Notes under the pieces: generated by a model
The model's database searches: none
Seen by the model: the letters and a program-made list of their open reading frames with translations, nothing else
Told to the model about the DNA's origin: nothing
From: Flectobacillus rivi
Lineage (GTDB): Bacteria > Bacteroidota > Bacteroidia > Cytophagales > Spirosomataceae
NCBI RefSeq assembly: GCF_030056655.1
Contig: NZ_JASHIE010000002.1
Location: 434,001 to 498,000, forward strand
DNA: 64,000 nt
Reading direction: 5' to 3'
Translations under genes and position numbers: made by a program
Shown here: positions 1 to 11,800 of the stretch, piece after piece
Layout: every line of letters starts with the position of its first letter
Position numbering within the stretch: position 1 is the stretch's first letter

Positions 1-2024
1 TTAACTTTCACGCGACGAATTACCAATGGCACTTGAGCTTTGGGCATAGGCATATTGAGCACATATTTTACTCCAAGTTTGAATAATCCATTGGCTGTTC
101 CAATCCAAACTATGTCATTTTGTACGGTCAAACAATACACTTCATGTGTTGGCAAACCCTGAATTACCGATAACTTTTTAAGTTGGTATCTTTTGGTTTT
201 ATAATCAATGTTAGACAGAACAAATACCCCCTTGTTGGTACCTGCCCAAACAGTTTGAGTTTTATTGTCGAGAAAAATTGCATTAATATTTTCATATGCT
301 AGTTCTGAAACAATAAGCGGACTGTGCCCATCGAAGGCATATAATCCAAACCCGTTGGTGCCAACCCAAGCTCTTCCATTTTTATCTGACACCAAGCATT
401 TTACAGCACGACTCAGCAAAGGATATTGAATTTTTTGCTTATCGAAAAGTTCCGCTGTAGAATCCATCAAAGAGAGTTGGTAAATTCCTTTTGAGTTTCC
501 GACCCATATCTTGCGATTACTTCCGACGTGCATCGCAACAATTTTGGGAATATTTACCTTAGTAAATAACTTTCGAGCCTGATAGTGTTTTTTTGACTCG
601 AAAAGTTTTACCATCATTAGAGCATTATAACCTATGATCGTTTTTGAATCAAGGGTATCTATTGTTTTAAAATCAATCCAATGAACCGTCTCTCCATCGT
701 ACTTTCGGTGAACGGGTTCATGTAAATCGCTTTGACCATTTTTCTTTATAATTTTATTAACAGATAAATGTTTTTTATTCATGAGTGCCTTTGTAGAATA
801 CATCGTATAATCCATTCCGAAATAAGCTATCATGGCCTTTTCCTTAGTAATAGCGATATCCCGAACTGGAAGACGAATGGGATCTTTAGTCAGAAACCTT
901 GTAATAGATTCATCCTGATTAATCCTGTACAAATCACCTTTACCTGTTCCAAATATGATTTTATTTTCAAATTGCTGCATAGCCACAACCGAATTTCCTC
1001 CCTGAAAATTATAGGTGGCAGAATACATTGCTTGCTTTGATAAAAACAGTAAGCCTTTATCTTTGGTACAAAACCAAAAATTCTCTTCACTATCCACATA
1101 AATCGTATTGAGCACATATTTATTTAGGAAATCGAACTGCCGAAGCCTATTGAAATTTTCATCCAAAAGAAAGGATTCCTTCTCTGTAACACATAGTTTA
1201 TATTTCAAACTTCCTGTACTGAGAAGTAATATGATAGGGTTGTTCTTTAACGAACTTAAAGTAGAAATATGAATTTGTTTAAGCCCTTTTTTACTGTAGA
1301 CTACAAGTTTATCGGCGGTAGCATACACCGTTTTATCATCTTCAAATAAAATCGTTATGAGTTTGTCGAAAATCTCGATTGGAAAGCTGCCTTTATCAAA
1401 CTTAGGGAGTACGTGAGGTATGTTTTTAAGGTTATGCGCAAGCCCCTCAGAATAGGCTCTCAAGGTAAATGGAGAGCCTACACTCATAATCACACTAAGG
1501 TGGGTTTTATTATTGATAAAGGGATATGATTGATTACCTATTTTACGAGGCATAAACCTTTTAACCACTTTCTTTTTGACATCAATTTCTAATACTTCTA
1601 ATCCTTTACTTAGAACAACCTGTACGGTATTAGGAGATGTTTGAACGTAACACCAAATATGGGAATCTTGTAAATCGGGATACGGATTAGGAATGGTGTA
1701 AAATTTATTATCATTCGTATCAAAATAGAAGAAGACAGAACTATAAGTTAAAAACCAAATTCTCTTTTGCTTGTCCTCCGCACATTGCCAAACATCGTTG
1801 TTAGGCAAACCATTTTTAGTAGTAAAACTTTCGAAATGATACCCATCAAATCGAGCAAGACCTTTGTCGGTACAAAACCAAAGGAAACCTTTACTATCTT
1901 GATAGGCACGATATACATTCGAGCTAGGCAAACCATTGTCAACAGTATAAGACCTTAAAAAAGGATACTGTGCAAAACTAAGTGAAGATATAAGTAGAAA
2001 TATAAAAAGTAAGAGCTGTTTCAT
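1..2024 (-). CDS. Two-component-type regulator propeller (Reg_prop) sensor protein, partial (3' end outside window)
   Basis: Read on the minus strand from the ATG at 2024, the frame stays open to the window edge (about 674 codons) with no stop. The first 19 residues form a signal peptide (KQLLLFIFLLISS... ending SFAQ). Reg_prop repeats follow, for example DNGLPSSNVY, DSKGFLWFCTDKGLARFDG, TKNGLPNNDVWQ, KNGRAWVGTNGFGLYAFDG and VWIGTANGLFKLG. The last visible residues (VPLVIRRVKV) resemble the entry to a Y_Y_Y domain, so the Y_Y_Y domain, a membrane segment and either a histidine kinase/hybrid module or a LuxR-type HTH should lie beyond position 1. Such proteins usually sense extracellular ligands such as glycans. 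It lies just downstream of the T9SS adhesin operon, separated by a terminator. The output domain cannot be known from this window. Confidence 0.85.
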   Translation of the reverse strand, partial: MKQLLLFIFLLISSLSFAQYPFLRSYTVDNGLPSSNVYRAYQDSKGFLWFCTDKGLARFDGYHFESFTTKNGLPNNDVWQCAEDKQKRIWFLTYSSVFFYFDTNDNKFYTIPNPYPDLQDSHIWCYVQTSPNTVQVVLSKGLEVLEIDVKKKVVKRFMPRKIGNQSYPFINNKTHLSVIMSVGSPFTLRAYSEGLAHNLKNIPHVLPKFDKGSFPIEIFDKLITILFEDDKTVYATADKLVVYSKKGLKQIHISTLSSLKNNPIILLLSTGSLKYKLCVTEKESFLLDENFNRLRQFDFLNKYVLNTIYVDSEENFWFCTKDKGLLFLSKQAMYSATYNFQGGNSVVAMQQFENKIIFGTGKGDLYRINQDESITRFLTKDPIRLPVRDIAITKEKAMIAYFGMDYTMYSTKALMNKKHLSVNKIIKKNGQSDLHEPVHRKYDGETVHWIDFKTIDTLDSKTIIGYNALMMVKLFESKKHYQARKLFTKVNIPKIVAMHVGSNRKIWVGNSKGIYQLSLMDSTAELFDKQKIQYPLLSRAVKCLVSDKNGRAWVGTNGFGLYAFDGHSPLIVSELAYENINAIFLDNKTQTVWAGTNKGVFVLSNIDYKTKRYQLKKLSVIQGLPTHEVYCLTVQNDIVWIGTANGLFKLGVKYVLNMPMPKAQVPLVIRRVKV

Positions 2025-2029
2025 GCCAC

Positions 2030-2070
2030 AAAAAAAGTCCGTGTAAGGTAAAGTTACCTGATACACGGAC
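2030..2070 (-). terminator. Rho-independent terminator after the ompA-like gene
   Basis: On the minus strand an inverted repeat (GTCCGTGT ... ACACGGAC, with an inner AGGTAA/TTACCT stem) is followed directly by seven T residues. It lies 24 bp after the stop of the OmpA-family gene and only 5 bp before the start codon of the propeller sensor gene. It probably ends the adhesin-porP-ompA transcript. Confidence 0.75.
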
Positions 2071-2093
2071 TCAAATATCAATTTCACTCAAAT

Positions 2094-4541
2094 TTATTGC
2101 ATCTGAATTACTTTAAATTCTGTTCTACGGTTGGTTTGATGTTGTTCTTCTGTACATTCAACACCATCGGCACATTCATTTAGCAATTGTGTTTCGCCAA
2201 ATCCTGAAGACTCTAGTCTTGTTGATGCAATACCACGTTTGCGCAAATAGCTAACCACTGATTTCGAACGATTTTCTGAGAGTTTTTGATTAAATTCTGT
2301 CGATGAGCGAGAGTCTGTATGAGAACGTAAATCGATTCTCATTTTTGGATAACGCTTCATTAACGATACTAATTTCTCTAATTCTCGAGCAGCATCAGGG
2401 CGAATGTTATATCTACCGTAATCGTAATAAATATTATCAATTGTGATGACGTCTCCTTCTTCAAACATACTCAAGTTAGAGTTGATGTATTTCGGAGGAT
2501 TGTCGCCCACTTTCTTGATTTTGTTGCTTTTCGAACCAAAGTTTTCTTTAGCAGCTTCCAAATTATAATCACAGCCTTGGCAAATATCAAATTGATAACG
2601 ACCATCTGCGCCAGTTACTACTTGCTGAATTGTACCATCACATTCGTTTCTCAGCGTTACAAGAACACCCGCAATTGGTTGCTTATCCTTGTTAGAAGTA
2701 ACTCGCCCTCTTAGGGTTGTTACTTTACAAGGTAAAGCTGGGTTTGGATTACCTGATGGGCTGATTCTTGCCGATAGAGAATCCCCTTCTACTTCTTTTA
2801 CTGGTTGCAAAGGAATATCCAGTGTCGACTGTTCGATTTTAGCATCTTTTGCCGAATATCCAACGGTATTTGGAAGATACCCTTCACGAGAAGCCTTTAA
2901 TAAATATGACTTATCTTCATCCAAACAGATTTTGAAAGTACCGTTTGAATCGGTCTTTTTCATCTCTGTTTTACCTTCTGTTGACACTTCAACATCGGCA
3001 TTATCTAATGGCAATTTTGATTCTGCATCAAACACGATAACCTGTAGTTCACGGCATTCAGGTTTTTCGTCGCATTCTCTTGTAAATCTATAAATATCAT
3101 CATCGGCACCGCCACGCTTACGATTTGAGCTTAAATATCCTTGTCTACGTTCGCCATCAGTTATAAGTCCAAAATCATCTTGACTCGTATTAATAGGAGC
3201 TCCAAGGTTTTTAATTTTACTTTTTACCGTTTTACCATCTTGTAACTCAACAAAGAAAATATCTAATCCTCCAAGTCCAGCATGACCATCCGAGGCAAAA
3301 TATAAGTTTCCTTTTTCATCAACAAAAGGGAACATTTCATTTCCTTCCGTATTGATCTGAGGACCTAGATTGACTGGTGTTCCGAAATTTCCGTTGTTAT
3401 ATTCTACCACATACACGTCTGTTCCACCAAAACCTCCAGGCATATCCGAAACAAAGTACATCAGCTTGTCGTCTTTTGTCAAAGTAGGGTGTCCTGTCGA
3501 ATACTCATTATTATTAAAAGGAACCTCTTTTACGGCAGACCATTGCCCATCGCCTTTTTTATCTTCGGCAGTATAAAGTTTCAATTTATTTACGCGGTCT
3601 GCGCTTGTTTTGAAACTTCCAGAATTATAGTTATTTCTAGTAAAAACAATTTTACGTCCGTCACTCGAAAATGTGACAGGCCCCTCATGGTATTTAGTAT
3701 TAAGTGTTTTTGAAAAATTCTCACTTTGTGTAACAGGAGCTTCGTTATAGGTAGCATATCCTTTGTACATACCAGTACTGCCATACGAGCCAATTGTTTT
3801 AGAATCATTTGGTGTAGCTGGCGTGTACTCATCATCTCCAACAACGGCTGGCGCCTTGAATTTACGTTCTTTATTTGCCGTTGAGCCCCCCACACCCGAA
3901 GGCTGAGAAGCAGTCAGTTTGCTAATATCGGATAAATAATAAAGATCAAGAAAGTTTGAATTATCCCATGAATATACTCTTTTCAACCCTACAGATTCTG
4001 TGCGTCCAGAGTTGAAAACAAAACCATTTTTGTAGTAAGTAGGGCTAAAATCTGCTTTATCGGTATTAAGGTTTAGGTACTCAACTTTATAACACGCTTG
4101 GTTTTTATTGAGCGTTTCAACGTTTTTATACAGTTTTTGAAAACTCGAACTTCGCTTATCTGTTGTCGCTAGTTTAGCATATTTTTCATATACATCTTGT
4201 GATTCTTTGTATTTGCCATTTGTAGCAAGCGCTTGTGCATAGTAAAGATATGCTTTTGAATCACCCGAAAAAGATGGATTGTCAACTATTTCTTTATATA
4301 CTCTCTCTGCATTTTGGGAGTCTTTGATTTGTCGATAAGCGTATGCCAATTTCAGTTTTGCAGTTTGCTTATCTGCATCTGAAATTTTGCCTTTAAGGGC
4401 ATGTTCAAACATCTCGGCGGCATTCAAATAACTCATTTTTTCAAATTCAGCTTCAGCATCTTTCAAAGTCTGAGCTGAAACCTTTGAAACAAAGAGAAAG
4501 GCAGTAAGAAGTACCAATCCTATTTTCTTACAATTAATCAT
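2094..4541 (-). CDS. PorE-like OmpA family protein (TPR, PD40 propeller, CarboxypepD_reg, OmpA)
   Basis: 815 residues. A signal peptide (residues 1-23, ending VSAQ) is followed by TPR-like helices (about 25-140), a WD40/PD40 beta-propeller (about 165-490, with repeats such as DMPGGFGGTDVYVV and LYFASDGHAGLGGLDIFFV), two carboxypeptidase-regulatory-like beta domains (about 505-580 and 610-690) and a C-terminal OmpA peptidoglycan-binding domain (about 700-815, with the SHTDSRSS and NQKLSENRSKSVV motifs). This is the architecture of PorE, a periplasmic T9SS component that tethers the machinery to peptidoglycan. The OmpA domain carries the two-cysteine insertion (NECADGVEC) common in Bacteroidota. 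It lies downstream of porP/sprF and the giant adhesin on the same strand, so it is probably a substrate-dedicated accessory rather than the single core PorE. Confidence 0.88.
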   Translation of the reverse strand: MINCKKIGLVLLTAFLFVSKVSAQTLKDAEAEFEKMSYLNAAEMFEHALKGKISDADKQTAKLKLAYAYRQIKDSQNAERVYKEIVDNPSFSGDSKAYLYYAQALATNGKYKESQDVYEKYAKLATTDKRSSSFQKLYKNVETLNKNQACYKVEYLNLNTDKADFSPTYYKNGFVFNSGRTESVGLKRVYSWDNSNFLDLYYLSDISKLTASQPSGVGGSTANKERKFKAPAVVGDDEYTPATPNDSKTIGSYGSTGMYKGYATYNEAPVTQSENFSKTLNTKYHEGPVTFSSDGRKIVFTRNNYNSGSFKTSADRVNKLKLYTAEDKKGDGQWSAVKEVPFNNNEYSTGHPTLTKDDKLMYFVSDMPGGFGGTDVYVVEYNNGNFGTPVNLGPQINTEGNEMFPFVDEKGNLYFASDGHAGLGGLDIFFVELQDGKTVKSKIKNLGAPINTSQDDFGLITDGERRQGYLSSNRKRGGADDDIYRFTRECDEKPECRELQVIVFDAESKLPLDNADVEVSTEGKTEMKKTDSNGTFKICLDEDKSYLLKASREGYLPNTVGYSAKDAKIEQSTLDIPLQPVKEVEGDSLSARISPSGNPNPALPCKVTTLRGRVTSNKDKQPIAGVLVTLRNECDGTIQQVVTGADGRYQFDICQGCDYNLEAAKENFGSKSNKIKKVGDNPPKYINSNLSMFEEGDVITIDNIYYDYGRYNIRPDAARELEKLVSLMKRYPKMRIDLRSHTDSRSSTEFNQKLSENRSKSVVSYLRKRGIASTRLESSGFGETQLLNECADGVECTEEQHQTNRRTEFKVIQMQ

Positions 4542-4747
4542 TTTTCTAAACAGTTATAACATCATGAAGGCGAATTCAAAATCGATAAAGCAACAAAGGA
4601 CATGCCTTGTATTCAATACATTCCAGTAATAAGTAAAAAAGTTCTTAGTTAATAGTATATCAGTTATTAGTTTACTCTCATTATAAGACGGCTACTTCCA
4701 CAGCGCACCACAGATATACTATTATTGTAGTCTTTTCTATTACTTGA

Positions 4748-5776
4748 TTAGAAATAACGAGGAGTAAGAATTTTAGCTTTCTTGAAACCAAATTCATATC
4801 TCAACATAATTTCATGGCTACCTTTTTGTGAGTTCTGTAGGCTATTTAGCATAAAGTCATACGCATAACCGATACGGAACTGGTCACTTGCTTGAATTTC
4901 GAGCATACCAATAGCTGCATCACCATTTTGATTCGCGAAAGGTGAATTAAACTTTTGATTATTAGTTCTCCAAGAAGCCCCAACAGCTACTCTATCACGA
5001 ATCCATAGGTTAACGTTAAAGTCAAATGCAGCGGCATCACGAGTAGCTTTTACTAAAATAGATGGCTTCAATGCCAATGAACTACCGAGCGGTACTACAA
5101 ATCCCATCATCAAGAAATAGTGTCTTTCTTGGCGAGCTTTTTTCAATGTATCTTCATTACCTGTATAAGTACGAAGTTCATTTTGTATTAAGTTAGGAAC
5201 AGAAACACCTATATATCCACGGTCGTTACTTAGGTATAAACCTGTACCTACGTTGGGTAACCATTTTGAAGTATTACCACTAAAAGCTGGGTCGATATCA
5301 TTATTATCCAATGTACGACGGACACCGCTCAAACTACCAACCAAGTTGGTTGCACCAGCTTGAATACCCATAGCCAATGTAGATCGTTGAGATACTTTGA
5401 CACGGTAAGCGTACGATAAATAAGCTCCAGTATTATTGAATACCCCGATTTGATCATGGTATGCTTGTAAACCAATACCAACCTTTTCTTTTTTAACGGG
5501 CATATCAATACTGAATGATTGTGTAGTAGGTGCGCCTTCGATTCCTACCCACTGCTGGCGGTAAACTCCAGTCATACTCAATACGTCACGACTCCCTGCG
5601 TAAGCTGGGTTTACGGCAAGCATATTAAACATATATTGAGAATACTGGACTTCTTGCTGAGCATGAGCTTTTTCTACACCTGCCAGTCCTAAGGCAAGTG
5701 AGAAGATGATTGCGGTTTTAGCTCTCGAAAGCAAACTTTGGCGTCTCATTGGATGATGGTTTAAATTATTAACCAA
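4748..5776 (-). CDS. PorP/SprF family type IX secretion membrane protein
   Basis: 342 residues. The signal peptide ends AHAQ near residue 40. Next comes the family signature QYSQYMFNMLAVNPAYAGSRD and a run of amphipathic strands typical of an outer-membrane beta-barrel, ending in aromatic TPRYF. PorP/SprF proteins are T9SS outer-membrane partners. Dedicated copies lie directly downstream of genes for large type B CTD adhesins (SprB/SprF arrangement) and are needed to secrete or anchor them, and this gene follows the 3564-residue adhesin by about 100 bp. A second in-frame ATG at 5752 (MRRQSLL) gives a more ordinary signal-peptide n-region and may be the true start. Confidence 0.92.
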   Translation of the reverse strand: MVNNLNHHPMRRQSLLSRAKTAIIFSLALGLAGVEKAHAQQEVQYSQYMFNMLAVNPAYAGSRDVLSMTGVYRQQWVGIEGAPTTQSFSIDMPVKKEKVGIGLQAYHDQIGVFNNTGAYLSYAYRVKVSQRSTLAMGIQAGATNLVGSLSGVRRTLDNNDIDPAFSGNTSKWLPNVGTGLYLSNDRGYIGVSVPNLIQNELRTYTGNEDTLKKARQERHYFLMMGFVVPLGSSLALKPSILVKATRDAAAFDFNVNLWIRDRVAVGASWRTNNQKFNSPFANQNGDAAIGMLEIQASDQFRIGYAYDFMLNSLQNSQKGSHEIMLRYEFGFKKAKILTPRYF

Positions 5777-5838
5777 AGAAAAAAGGGTAAATACTACTTG
5801 GCTTAGTTTTCTTTGATTTGATTTCTTAACTATTTAGG

Positions 5839-5869
5839 CACCCCAGAGTAAGAGACTCACTCTGGGGTG
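5839..5869. terminator. Strong hairpin between adhesin and porP/sprF genes
   Basis: Perfect 11-bp inverted repeat (CACCCCAGAGT ... ACTCTGGGGTG) with a 9-nt loop. A T-run follows it only on the plus strand. On the minus strand, the sense strand of the operon, there is no T-run, so it may act as an mRNA-end stabiliser or partial terminator between the adhesin and porP messages. Confidence 0.55.
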
Positions 5870-5878
5870 TTTTTGGTA

Positions 5879-8800
5879 TTATCTCACAATTGTGAAGTAT
5901 TTAACTACAGTGTTTTTACCTTGAGTTAAAATAATTTCACCTGTTGTTCTATCGTAACGAGTGAAGCTGTAGAAGTATGTACCATCAGGCAAGCCTTGGC
6001 CATCACCGATTACTTTCACACCTTGGTTAGCTTCACCACCCCATTCATTTTTGTAATCACTTGAAGCATAAACTAGGCTACCCCATCTATTGAAGATTTT
6101 CAATTCGATACGTTGGTCAGGATTCAATGGTTGAATCACGAACTTATCGTTAATTCCATCGCCGTTTGGAGAGAACCCTTCTGGTATAAATGGACTATCA
6201 GTTACAACCGAAGCATCGAAGATTACTGGAGTCTTAGCATTTTCAGCTGGGTTTCCATCACCATTAGGATCTGGGTTAGTTCCTGCTGTAGATAAGTCAA
6301 ACGCTTTCTTCGTTGCATCTGCAATACTGATACCTGTAGCACTAGCCTGAGTATAAATTGTATCTTGAAGCGGCTCACGGATATTCAATGTGTACTCAAT
6401 CACGATACTGTCACCTTTGGCAAACTTAAATGTACTACTTGCTACTGTAAGTGTTGTATCTGCAATTCCATCGAACAATGAATCAAGTTTTACTTTTCCA
6501 CTAACAAGTGTTGGTTTACCTACCAATGACCAAGCCGTTACTTGTTGACCAATATTAGATTGGATATGGTTGGCAAGTACAACATTGTTTAGGGTATCCT
6601 TACCATAATTACGAGCAACCAATTTGAATTTCACGTTGAACGTACTATCCGATTGCATCACTGGTTTGCTAGCTGACAACGCTACCCCAATTGCAGCATC
6701 TCCTAATGGTTTCACTGGGTTACTTAGTGTTACAGAAGTTGCTACCTTATTATTTGAAGGATCACCGTCTTTGTCAGGATCTGGATCAGAACCAGCCGTT
6801 GAAATATCTTCATAAGTTAAACCATCTGTACCTGTACCTTTACCGATTGCTACGTTACTGAATACAGAGTCAGTAGCAGCTGTAGTATTAACTCTCACTG
6901 CCAAGTTGATTGATACTGAATCACCAACACCTAGTGCAGAAGAATCTGGTAATACTAAATCGATATTCAAACCAGAACCTGTGTATTTAGAATTTACTTT
7001 TACGCCAGGACGATTTGTCGAAACCGTTGGTTGACCTACAATCGTAGCACCTTTAGAAGTGTAAACTGCATCTAAATCATCCGTTACTGACAACTTCGTG
7101 ATTCTATTTACACCCATGTTGACAACTCTAATCACGTAAGGAACCGTCCATTCATTGGTACTTTCACGTTTCAAACCAGAAGCAAGAACCTCTTTCGCCA
7201 CACCAATTAATGTTCTCGGCAAGTCGAAGCGTACTACCGTTCTGCTAGGAGTTGCACTCACATTTGTACCAGCAGATGACTTAGCTGTTACTGTACCGCT
7301 CGGTGCAATTCCAGAACCATTTACTTGGCTGTAGAATGGACCTTTGTTACCGTTTAATGTAAGTGTTACTGTGTAAATTAAGGTATCTACTTTATTTGGA
7401 ATCATGAAGCTAGAAGCAGCTTTTACCAAGTTTGGATCACTTGCACCAAATGCTTCATTGATTACCAAGTTGCCTGTATTCTTCAATACTGGAGCACTTA
7501 CTGTAAATGTTGCTGGAGAAGGGAAGTTTTTAGCAACCGAATCTACTAAGCTAACATTACGTAGCGTATCACTACAGAAGTTTTTAGCAATCAATTGATA
7601 AGTCACTTTGTAAACACCAGTTGATACTTGGTTTGTATCAATTACAGCTAATGCTAAGCCAAGTCTACAGTCATTCACCACTCTATTGATGATATTAACT
7701 TCAACGGTACTCTTATCATTATCCTTCACAGCATCTAACTTACTTGAGCTTGCTACGAATACAGTGTTAGGAGCAACACCTTGCAATACTGCACGTGCAC
7801 TGTAGGTCAACGATTTAGTTTCTCCTTTTGCAATAGATGCAATAGTAGCACTCAATGAGTCACCCGTTGCCGTTTTGCCAGTTGAAGTAAAGTCTCCGCT
7901 GATGTATGACAAATTACTTACTAGGAAGTCTTTCAAGACTACATTTTTAGCATTTCCAGGACCAGCATTAGTTACCTTAATTGTATAGGTTACCAAACTG
8001 TCTTTGTTAACTGTTGTTGCGCTTGCCGTTTTGATTACTGACAAATCTGCATAAAGTGTATCATTTGCTGATACGATTGTTGCAGTTGCTGTATTGTTAG
8101 TTAACACTGGGTCTGTTGGGCTATACTTAGTTGTTGTTACTGTAGTTGAGATTGTTTTATCTTCATCTACCTTCACTCTGTAAGAGAATGATGTTGAAGC
8201 TCCAACTGCTAAGCTATTGATTGTAGCTTTCACAGAATCTGCTGTTTTGGTAACATCTCCAGAAATAAATGTTAATCCTTGAGGGAACAACGCTCTCAAC
8301 TCGATGCTTGATGCAGCAGAAGGACCATTGTTTTGAACTTTCATGGTATAAACAACTTCATCTCCTTTTGATACAATCGACTTATCAGTGGTAAAGCTTA
8401 CAGCAAGGTCAGCCAAACCTGTTGGATTGATTGTTCCAACTTGAACCGTCGTTGTTGCAGTATTATTATCTGTTTTAGGGTCTAATGTTGAAGCAACTGT
8501 TGCTCCAAACAAGAGATTACCAGATGTAATACCTTTCGCGATGAATGTTAATACTTTAGTCTCTCCTTTCTTCAATGAATCGTAGCTAGCTGTCAAAGTA
8601 TTTCCATTTACAACCCAACTTGGTTCTGCCGATAGTAACTCAAACCCTGCTGGAATCGTAGTTGTCACTTTCAATCCTTTTGCAGTTGCTGGTCCATTGT
8701 TAGAAACAGTTACTGTTAAAGTTGTTGTTTCATTTAAGGCAATAGCTGTCTTATCTGCAACTATGGCAATCGCTGCATCCGCAGCATTTGGATCTACAAC

Positions 8801-11800
8801 TCCTGCATTGATTGTAACAGACGCTTTGTTATTAGCTGTATTTGGATCTACAGTACTAGATGTTCCTGACACCGTAATAGTTGCTTCCGAAGTACTTGTT
8901 ACCACCGATTTGAATGTGTATGTTTTAGTACCATTCATGGCAAGTGTATCAATATTTACACCGACTGTATTGCCATTTTGAATCAAGCCTCCAGTCTGAC
9001 TAGCATAAGTCAGCGTTCCTGGGATGATTACACTTAGGGCAACTCCTTTAGCAGTTCTTGGACCAGAGTTAACTACTGTTACTGTAGTTACTACTGTGTC
9101 ACCTACCGCATAAGTTGCTTTGTCTGTTGTTATACCAACACCAATATCAGCCAAATCCATCACTACCAAATCAGTACTTACTGTAATTGGAGAACCTGAA
9201 GAGAAGCATCCTTGTGCAGTACGATAGAATGCGTAATATGTTCCGAACCCAACAGCAGATGGAGTTGCTACATCGTTAGATGTTGCCGAACCACCAGATT
9301 TAAACACCAAAGTAGCGCCAGTTGGAGTTGTTGATGTTACTAAACTATTCAAGTTTGCAGTCTGACCAGATGAAATCATTAAGTTCTTAGTCACTGGAGC
9401 AGAAATATCAGCAAGAGGATTTAATGTTGCAGTATCTGATGGTACAGAAGTACATCCATTTGCATCGCTCAAGATATAATAATAGCTACCTAAACCTTTC
9501 ACATTAATTGCCTGCGCAGTTGAAACTACAGAAGTCGAACCTACTTTATACCATTTGTATTGATAACCTGCAATTGCTTTCAACCCTACAGAGTCTGTTG
9601 TACATGCTGTCAAATTACCCGAAACTGTAATAGTTGGTTTTACTTTGATTCCATTAATGGTAAGAATCATTGTATCTACAGCAGCCACACATGGGCCTGT
9701 TCCATCTGGGTCATTTGAAGTCAGGAATAACTTCACTGAACCATTTGTCACATCTTGTGCCGAAGCGGTATAAGTAGCAGTTGGCAATAATGGATTGTCA
9801 AATGTACCTGTACCTGTTGACTTCCATGTGATGAAGCTTGCTGCACCGCTGAAGGCACCTTTCAATTGGTAAGATTTCGTATCACAAATTGTAGCGTCAG
9901 CACCAGCATTTACTGCTGCAGGAGCTGTTGTACAGTTTTTCGTAGAGCAATCAGTATTAATAAACACGTTGATTGCTGCTGGAGCAGAATAACAACCTGA
10001 AGCAAACTTCTCGAATACATAATAAGTACCGGTTGCTGAAACAGCTTGTGGGTTACTTACTAAAGTTGAAGTGCTAGATATACCTGTTCTGAATTCAAAT
10101 GAACTACCATTTGAAGCTGTACTTAATAAACCAGACGTTAAATCAACAGTTGTTGCTGGACAAGCATTAACCAAATCTTTTGTAGATGGCTTGCTAGCAG
10201 AATTACCTACATTAATTGTCAACTCATTTGAGTTACCACTTTCACATTTATCAAGTTTACAAATTGCCGTATAAGTTGTATTAGCTGTTGGTTTTACAGT
10301 TACTGTTGTACCAATTTGACCATCACTCCAAATTACAGCGCCATCACAACCAGTTGCAGTTAAGTTCACAGATGAACCAGCACAAGCAGTTAATACATCA
10401 CTTGTAATTACTGGAGCTGTTGGAGTTCCTACTGTAATAGTTGTTACTGCTGAAGAGGCCGACTCACAAGTACTAGTTACACATTTCACGGTGTAGTTTG
10501 TAGTTTGAGTTGGGCTTACTGTATGAATCGATCCTGTAAATCCGTCTGACCATTTAATTGTTCCACCTTCACATCCAGTTGCAACTAATGTCATTGAACT
10601 ACCTGGACACATAAATTTCGCTGGACAAGTACATACGACACTAATCGTTGGAATTGCCAGAGGTGTCACATTCACAGTTACTTTGTTCGACTCTGCACTT
10701 ACGCAAGTATTTCCTTTACAAGTAGCAGAATAAGTTGTAGTCGCTGTTGGTGTCTCTGTGATTGATGCACCTGTTTTGCCATTCGACCAAGTTACATCAC
10801 TTGCACCACAACCTGTTGCAGTAAGCGTTACTTGAGAGCCTGAGCAAATAGTCGTTGTTGATGCTGTTATTACTGGTGCTGCACCTGAACCTACTGTAAC
10901 TGTTACTGGACTAGACGTCTTAGCTGTTGCATTAGCACAACTATTTGATTTACATTGAACAGTATAAGTGGTTGTTATAGTTGGTTTTACTTTGATACTA
11001 GCAGTGGTTTCACCAGTACTCCATAACAAATCAGCTGTACAACCAGTAGCTGTTAAAGTTACCTCTGTACCTGCACATACAGGAGAAGTAGTACTTGCCA
11101 CAATCACTGGTGTTGGCAAATCCGTTGCAACATTTACTGTAACCGAAGCTTTGGCATCTGTAGCACACGCTACATCAGTACACAAGGCAGTATAAGTAGT
11201 TGTCACTGTTGGATTCACAGTTATCGTTGAACCTGTTAAACCTCCAGTCCATGTTACCTTACCAGCTTCACAACCTTTTACTGACAATGTTACTGGAGAC
11301 CCAGCACAAACATTATTCTTATCAGCAGACGCAACTAATGTTACTACCACTGTTGGTTTTACTACGATTTCTTTTTCGTTTGATTTAACACTTTCACATG
11401 CGCCTAATGAACAAACGGCTGAGTAAACAGTAGTGATTGTTGGTTTAACCGTAATTGATGAACCAGTCATACCATTTGACCATTTAACTGTTGTTCCACT
11501 AGGGCATCCTAATGCTAAGAAGACAACCTCTTGTCCTACACAAATTTCTTGGTCTCCACACACTACGATTGGAGCATCAATAGAACCACTATTTACTTTA
11601 ACCTCTACTGTATTTGACACTCCAGAGTTACAAGTAGCATTAGTAGATGTACATGTGGCACTGTAAGAAGTTGTAACCGAAGGTTTAACTGTTACAGATG
11701 CTCCTGTTTGACCATCTGACCATTTTATAGTTCCATTACACCCTGTAGCAGTCAATGTTACGCTTTCTCCCACACAGATAGCAGTCTTAGATGCCACAAT

